Notes under the pieces: model-generated
The model's input: only the letters and a program-made list of their open reading frames with translations
What the model was told of the DNA's origin: nothing
Databases searched by the model: none
DNA from: JAAYCI01 sp031549285
GTDB lineage: Bacteria > Bacillota > Clostridia > Oscillospirales > Ruminococcaceae
Reading direction: 5' to 3'
Assembly: GCA_031549285.1 (NCBI GenBank)
Contig: JAVBPZ010000004.1
Coordinates: 43,353 to 107,352 of the forward strand
Length of the DNA stretch: 64,000 nucleotides
Translations under genes and position numbers: made by a program
In this document: positions 59,719 through 64,000 of the stretch, in pieces
Layout of the letters: each line of letters starts with the position of its first letter
Position numbering within the stretch: position 1 is the stretch's first letter

Positions 59719-60405
59719 ATGAGCACGTTGCTGTTAATTCTTTCGATAGTGTACGCGGTGGCTGTGTGTGCGCTGCTGTACCTTTCCCGCCGGAACCGCC
59801 GGTACTATGCGCCGGCAAAGGGTGTGGCCAGCGCACTGTTTGTGCTGGTGGGTGTGGCGGCGTATTTTTCCGGTGCGCAGCGCACCCCCGGGAACTTTTG
59901 GCTGTTGCTGGCGGCGCTGGTGCTGTGCGCGGTGGGGGACGTGCTGCTGGGGCTGGCAAACCGCAGCAAAAAAGTACAGGCAAAACCGTTCCTGGCCGGT
60001 TTCTTTTGTTTTGCGGCGGCGCATGTGCTGTTTTGCGCGTTGTTTTATCGGTTTGCGCCGCTTACCTGGATGGACGCGCTACCGCCGATGGCGCTGCTAT
60101 TGATGCTGTGGTGGCTGGATACCCGGAAAAAAGTGCGCCTGAAGAAAATGCGGGTACCTGCGTACATATACACCACCCTGGTGGGGCTAATGGCGGGAAA
60201 AGCCGTGCAGGCCGCGTTTGCGCCGGGCAGCTTTGGTGACGGGGCGTTCCTGCTGGCGCTGGGGTCACTTTTGTTTTTAACTTCCGATGTGATCCTGCTG
60301 TTTTTATATTTTGCCCCGCGGCGGTTGCGCTGGCTGCGCTATGCAAACCTGACCACCTATTATATAGGTGTATATCTGCTGGGCCTCAGCGCCCACTGGC
60401 TGTAA
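59719..60405 (+). CDS. YhhN/TMEM86-family membrane protein (copy 2)
   Basis: 228 residues, about eight helices. Family marks: LLAALVLCAVGDVLLGL and LLALGSLLFLTSDVILLFLYF, each with the conserved membrane Asp, as in lysoplasmalogenase-type YhhN proteins. Only distantly similar to the copy at 14513. Start ATG 59719 begins the first helix; AAAGGAGG lies about 30 nt upstream, which would better suit a start in the preceding Ala/Gly-rich frame (GTG 59662 lies before it), so the true start is unsure. Confidence 0.8.
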   Translation: MSTLLLILSIVYAVAVCALLYLSRRNRRYYAPAKGVASALFVLVGVAAYFSGAQRTPGNFWLLLAALVLCAVGDVLLGLANRSKKVQAKPFLAGFFCFAAAHVLFCALFYRFAPLTWMDALPPMALLLMLWWLDTRKKVRLKKMRVPAYIYTTLVGLMAGKAVQAAFAPGSFGDGAFLLALGSLLFLTSDVILLFLYFAPRRLRWLRYANLTTYYIGVYLLGLSAHWL

Positions 60406-60478
60406 GCCGGGCCGCCTGGGTCCCGGGAAAAGGGATTGTTTATATGTATATGTAATATAAAGCTAAGGAGCGTGCGAA

Positions 60479-61411
60479 ATGACAACGATTTACCCCGATG
60501 CGCTGGAACTGGTGGGGAACACACCGCTGGTTCGCCTGCAAAACGTGGAGGCGGAATATGGCCTGGCGGCGAAGCTGCTGGCAAAGCTGGAGGGGGCAAA
60601 CCCCGCTGGCAGCGTGAAAGACCGTGTAGCAAGAGCGCTGGTAGAGGATGCCCAAAAGCGGGGTTTGCTGGCGCCCGGCGGGGTACTGGTGGAACCCACC
60701 AGCGGAAACACCGGCATTGGTCTGGCTGCGGTGGCGGTGCCGCAGGGCTACCGCGTGGTGCTGACCATGCCGGAGACCATGAGCATGGAACGGCGAAAAC
60801 TGCTGGCCGCTTATGGGGCAGAGTTGGTGCTGACCCCCGGCGCCGAGGGGATGAAAGGCGCCATTGCAAAAGCACAGGAAATAGTGGCGGCAACCTCCGG
60901 CAGCTATATGCCGGGCCAGTTTACCAACCCCGCCAACCCGGCGGCGCATGAGGCAACCACCGGCCCGGAAATATGGCGGGACACCGACGGCACGGTGGAT
61001 ATTTTTGTGGCCGGGGTGGGTACCGGCGGCACCATTACCGGGGCGGGCCGCTACCTGAAGCGCCAAAACCCACAGGTACGGGTGGTAGCGGTGGAGCCGG
61101 CTGCGTCACCGGTGTTGTCCGGCGGGACAGCAGGGCCGCACCCCATTCAGGGCATCGGCGCCGGGTTTGTGCCGGAGATTCTGGACACCACCGTTTATGA
61201 CGAAATATTGCAGGCAAACGGGGACGACGCCATGGCCGCCGGGCGCCTGCTGGCGCGGCGGCAGGGCATATTGGCGGGCATTTCGTCCGGGGCGGCCCTG
61301 TGGGCGGCGGTGCAGCTGGCGGCCCGGGCGGAAAATGAAGGCAAGACCATCGTGGTGGTACTGCCGGATACCGGCGACCGGTATCTGTCCACCGCGTTAT
61401 TCGAAGCATAG
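60479..61411 (+). CDS. cysK: Cysteine synthase A
   Basis: 310 residues. PLP enzyme making cysteine from O-acetylserine and sulfide. PLP Lys in NPAGSVKDR (about residue 45), asparagine loop PTSGNTGIGLA, FTNPANPAAHEATTGPEIW, the phosphate-binding GVGTGGTITG, IQGIGAGFVP and the C-terminal GISSGAAL and LPDTGDRYLST. AAGGAGCGTGCGAA precedes ATG 60479. Links sulfur assimilation with the met genes upstream. Confidence 0.96.
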   Translation: MTTIYPDALELVGNTPLVRLQNVEAEYGLAAKLLAKLEGANPAGSVKDRVARALVEDAQKRGLLAPGGVLVEPTSGNTGIGLAAVAVPQGYRVVLTMPETMSMERRKLLAAYGAELVLTPGAEGMKGAIAKAQEIVAATSGSYMPGQFTNPANPAAHEATTGPEIWRDTDGTVDIFVAGVGTGGTITGAGRYLKRQNPQVRVVAVEPAASPVLSGGTAGPHPIQGIGAGFVPEILDTTVYDEILQANGDDAMAAGRLLARRQGILAGISSGAALWAAVQLAARAENEGKTIVVVLPDTGDRYLSTALFEA

Positions 61412-61433
61412 GAAATGGCAAAATATAACAAGC

Positions 61434-61466
61434 AGAGGCTCCCGGTTTTCACCGGGAGCCTCTTTG
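61434..61466. terminator. Terminator between cysK and second HdeD gene
   Basis: Perfect stem AGAGGCTCCCGG/CCGGGAGCCTCT (61434-61445 with 61452-61463), then TTTG. Convergent genes share it. Confidence 0.85.
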
Positions 61467-61513
61467 CGTCATATATTTTTCTCACAGTGTGGAAGGGATG
61501 TATATTGCCATAG

Positions 61514-62023
61514 TTACCGCCGCGAAAAGGCGAACACCACACACTCCACGCCTACCATCATCAGGTAGAACCCAACCAGGAAGGACAACGAAAGCGCTGC
61601 CACCACGGGGTTGAACAGCAGCAGAACCCCCACAATAACACCCAGGATGCTTAAAATAAGCGAGATCCAGAAATAGCCGGTTCCCACCGCCCGGGCGCGG
61701 CCCACCGTCAGCAGGCGGAACAGCGAGTCGAAAATAAACCAAATAGCGAAAATATACGGCAGCGCCACTACGGTTACGTACATGTTAAACACCATGAAGA
61801 TACCCAGCAGGATATCCAGGATGCCCGCCACGATCAACAGGCCACCGCGCCGCACGGTCAGGTAAAAGACACCGTTTAAAATGAGCAGGATGGCAAAAAC
61901 AAACCCAAATGCCATCAGGTTTCCACCGGGGTTATAAAACGTAAACAAGGAAGTAAGAATGAACAGAATGCCGATGATTAAATAGCCCCAACTAATCCCT
62001 TTTTTGCCGCTGGAACCTTCCAT
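61514..62023 (-). CDS. HdeD/DUF308 family membrane protein (copy 2)
   Basis: 169 residues, six helices: YLIIGILFILTSLFTFYNPGG, GFVFAILLILNGVFYL, GLLIVAGILDILLGIFMVFN, ALPYIFAIWFIFDSLFRLL, FWISLILSILGVIVGVLLLFNP and a last one. DUF308 repeat pattern; homologous in plan to the copy at 19489. AAAGGAG lies before ATG 62023. Function unknown. Confidence 0.85.
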   Translation of the reverse strand: MEGSSGKKGISWGYLIIGILFILTSLFTFYNPGGNLMAFGFVFAILLILNGVFYLTVRRGGLLIVAGILDILLGIFMVFNMYVTVVALPYIFAIWFIFDSLFRLLTVGRARAVGTGYFWISLILSILGVIVGVLLLFNPVVAALSLSFLVGFYLMMVGVECVVFAFSRR

Positions 62024-62207
62024 AGAACAAACACTCCTTTTCATTGCCGCCGGATACAAAAACGTTGACGGCGATTTTTGGCAGCAATAGTATAGCATGA
62101 ACAGCGGCGGTTTGCACGTAAATAATGTATGAACGAAATTCCGCCGCGACGGGGAGGCCATATACCGGCAAAAGAGAAACGGCGCCATTGTGGTCTGTAA
62201 GCCGTGC

Positions 62208-62789
62208 TTATTTTAGGAAAGAAATATTGGAGGCATCCCGCTCCGGCGCGCCGGCCGGCGGGGCCTCGGCATAGCCCAGCGCCACCGAGGCAAATGGCCG
62301 ATACCCGGCCGGGATCTGCAGGGTTTCGCGCAGCGCGCCGCCATCGGCGGCGTCAAAGGCTTGCAGGACAAAATAAATCCAGCAGGCGCCCAGACCCAGG
62401 CTTTCGGCCGCCAGCAGCATGTTTTCCACCGCTGCGGCCACGTCGCTTTCCGGCGCGGGGCTGTCGTCCCGGCCGGATACCACGATAAGCGTGGGTGCGC
62501 CATACAGACAGTGAAAGTCCGGCGCGGTACCCAAGCGGGCCAGGTGTTCTGTGCCGCTGTGCGCGGCGGCGTCCTTTGCCGCATCATCCAGGCGGCACAG
62601 CATTGCACGGTTTTGCACCACCGCCAGATGGCAGGCATCTGCCCCGCCACCGGCGCTGGGGGCGCACAGTGCGGCATCTAAAACAGCGTTTAATTCGCCC
62701 TGCGCCACCTGCCGCGGCGAATAGCTGCGGCAGCTGCGCCGGCGCCGAATGACCGACAACGTTTCATTGGACAATGCACTGGTCAACAT
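62208..62789 (-). CDS. Nitroreductase-family protein
   Basis: 193 residues. Family start IRRRRSCRSYSPRQVAQGELNAVLDAALCAPSAGGG, then HLAVVQN and the FMN/dimer part AVENMLLAAESLGLGACWIYFV. Carries RRSxRxY-type FMN phosphate-binding Arg residues. Cytosolic flavoenzyme of unknown substrate; different subgroup from the gene at 8992. Single gene. Confidence 0.88.
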   Translation of the reverse strand: MLTSALSNETLSVIRRRRSCRSYSPRQVAQGELNAVLDAALCAPSAGGGADACHLAVVQNRAMLCRLDDAAKDAAAHSGTEHLARLGTAPDFHCLYGAPTLIVVSGRDDSPAPESDVAAAVENMLLAAESLGLGACWIYFVLQAFDAADGGALRETLQIPAGYRPFASVALGYAEAPPAGAPERDASNISFLK

Positions 62790-62995
62790 GCGGTTTTCCT
62801 CCTGTGCGTAGTCGCAAAATAAAAGTCCCTATCCTTATCGCACAGCATACCACAAACCCCGGAAAAGCGCTATAGGGATGAAGAAGGTGCCGTTTTCCGC
62901 ATATATTTTATTACGGCCCACGATGGTATAGGCGAAGAAACCGGTAAATATTAATATTAGGTTAGCATTTAAAAGACGTAATTCGCAAAATAACA

Positions 62996-63024
62996 TTGCA
63001 AATTATCAAAAATAAGGTTATAAT
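62996..63024 (+). promoter_or_regulatory. Promoter of ECF sigma gene
   Basis: TTGCAA (62996-63001), 17 nt, TATAAT (63019-63024), 137 nt before the ATG. The gap 62790-63160 is AT-rich and has nothing else recognised. Confidence 0.75.
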
Positions 63025-63160
63025 CCTTTAAATTTTTCCTGCGGTCAGGCGATGGTTAGCATGGCGAAAAAAATATTTTAGATTTCTTGTAAATACTTTT
63101 GTATCTAGAACTGTCCTAATACATAGAACGGTGAAAAAGTCACCGCACTGGGGAAATGAC

Positions 63161-64000
63161 ATGGATAAAAACAAACTGGCACGTCTTGTGGAAAATGCTG
63201 TCCAAGGAGACAAAGAAGCATTTGAAAAGCTTTGCTATGCAAAAGGCCAAAGCCTGCTTTTCCTGTGCACAAAAATAATGGGAAACCTACACGACGGCCA
63301 AGATGCCGCCCAGGAGGTATTCATCAGGATGCAGGCAGGCATTCGTAGCCTGAAGGATCCCGCGGCATTTGGCGGCTGGGTGCGCACACTGGCGGTAAAT
63401 ACCTGTATCAACATGAGGCAGAAACAGATGAAAAAGGACAATACGCTGGCGGGGGACGATTTTCTGGATGCGTTGCCGGAAACGGATTTCGCGTATCTGC
63501 CGGAAGAATATACCCAGAAGAAGGAAAACAAAGAACGGCTGCTGGCGATTGTGGACGCGTTGCCTGCGGGCATGCGCACCTGTGTTCTGCTGTATTATTT
63601 TGAAAACATGACCACGCCGGAGATAGGCGAAATGCTGGGCATGAGCACCAGTACGGTGAATGTTCATCTGCACCGTGCACGGCTGAAGATACGTGCTGAG
63701 GTAGAAAAAGGCCAGCCAGGGGTTTACAGCCATTCTGTGGTTCCCATGGGGGCCCTGGGTGATGTGCTGCAGCAGGCGGCCGCACAGCAAATGCCGGTGG
63801 CGTTGGTGCAGCAGTGCCTGCAGGCAGCCGGTGTGTGCGCGGCGGCAACAGCCGCAGGCGGGGTTGCCGCCGGAACCATAACGACTTTTTTCACCGGCCC
63901 GGTTTTGCAGGGCCTGATAAGTGCTGCGGTGGCCACCGGTGTGGCCCTGACGGTGCTGTTCACCACCGCTTCACCCCCGCTGCCGGCAAACGTGCCTGTG
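63161..64000 (+). CDS. ECF-type sigma factor with C-terminal membrane segment (cut by window edge)
   Basis: 280 codons visible, open at the right edge. Region 2: AVQGDKEAFEKLCYAKGQSLLFLC and DGQDAAQEVFIRMQAGIRSLKDPAAFGGWVRTLAVNTCIN (about 14-84). Region 4: LLAIVDALPAGMRTCVLLYYFENMTTPEIGEMLGMSTSTVNVHLHRARLKIRAE (127-180). Then a Ala/Gln/Gly-rich linker and a hydrophobic segment at about 249-269 followed by a Pro/Ser-rich stretch leading off the edge. This suggests a membrane-tethered sigma factor with a built-in external domain. ATG 63161 has GGGGAAA upstream. Confidence 0.85.
   Translation, partial: MDKNKLARLVENAVQGDKEAFEKLCYAKGQSLLFLCTKIMGNLHDGQDAAQEVFIRMQAGIRSLKDPAAFGGWVRTLAVNTCINMRQKQMKKDNTLAGDDFLDALPETDFAYLPEEYTQKKENKERLLAIVDALPAGMRTCVLLYYFENMTTPEIGEMLGMSTSTVNVHLHRARLKIRAEVEKGQPGVYSHSVVPMGALGDVLQQAAAQQMPVALVQQCLQAAGVCAAATAAGGVAAGTITTFFTGPVLQGLISAAVATGVALTVLFTTASPPLPANVPV

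Noticed and set aside
1..64000. CRISPR arrays, insertion sequences, prophage genes, rRNA operons
   Set aside because: No regularly spaced repeats, transposase, integrase, capsid or rRNA sequence was seen on either strand.

Overview
The window looks like a chromosomal segment of a fermentative gut-type Clostridia (Firmicutes), probably Oscillospiraceae/Ruminococcaceae-like. The grounds are the GC-rich coding style with AGGAGG-type ribosome sites, TTGACA/TATAAT promoters, PadR/DUF1048/ABC and TIGR01906 families, PTS enzyme I, and a lactate/malic/alanine pyruvate node. Assignment to a genus is not possible from sequence alone. No insertion sequence, prophage or CRISPR array was seen.

Layout. 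1-5400: surface-polysaccharide cassette read leftward (capE, capF, capG, then a WbuB-like glycosyltransferase cut by the window edge), the set expected to make and transfer UDP-N-acetyl-L-fucosamine, behind a long structured leader. 5399-7111: an unusual PTS enzyme I. 7374-8896: cobalamin riboswitch and a BtuF-like lipoprotein. 9588-11979: nitroreductase, then a metal-binding protein and a Zn/Cd-type P-ATPase behind a palindromic promoter. 12141-14377: two lipoproteins flanking a Trp-Asp-Thr tRNA cluster; the second is AT-rich. 14513-24066: membrane proteins, FUSC pair, hydrolase, HdeD, HD protein, then DtxR- and ArsR-family regulators next to a GT2-GtrA/acyltransferase pair.

24250-31203: a complete phosphate regulon, Pho boxes-pstS-pstC-pstA-pstB-phoU-phoB-phoR. 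31389-38119: alanine dehydrogenase, a PAS-GGDEF-EAL/HDOD fusion, a phosphoribosyltransferase, malic enzyme and lactate dehydrogenase, all leftward. 38805-47037: MFS exporter, DUF3795 protein, a PadR-controlled ABC exporter operon, SDR and VOC proteins and a SulP transporter. 47040-48608: an AT-rich island on the 3' side of tRNA-Leu, carrying a four-helix protein that resembles the S-4TM pore-forming effectors of nucleotide-signalling (CBASS-type) immunity, but with no nucleotide cyclase beside it. 48894-53673: methyl cycle genes metF, a free-standing methionine synthase activation domain, cobalamin-dependent metH, and luxS. 53742-64000: pyruvate kinase, phosphopentomutase, GNAT, YdcF, a second YhhN, cysK, a second HdeD, a nitroreductase and an ECF sigma factor with a C-terminal membrane segment, cut by the right edge.

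Functional threads: (i) B12 supply (riboswitch plus BtuF-like protein) serves B12-dependent MetH; (ii) PEP/pyruvate metabolism (enzyme I, pyruvate kinase, malic enzyme, LDH, alanine dehydrogenase) recurs; (iii) metal homeostasis (P-ATPase, DtxR, ArsR); (iv) phosphate sensing is self-contained, with PhoB likely acting on the Pho boxes before pstS. The most unusual items are the orphan S-4TM-like gene in its island, the enzyme I with altered PEP-site motifs, the permuted PstS, and several fusion proteins.
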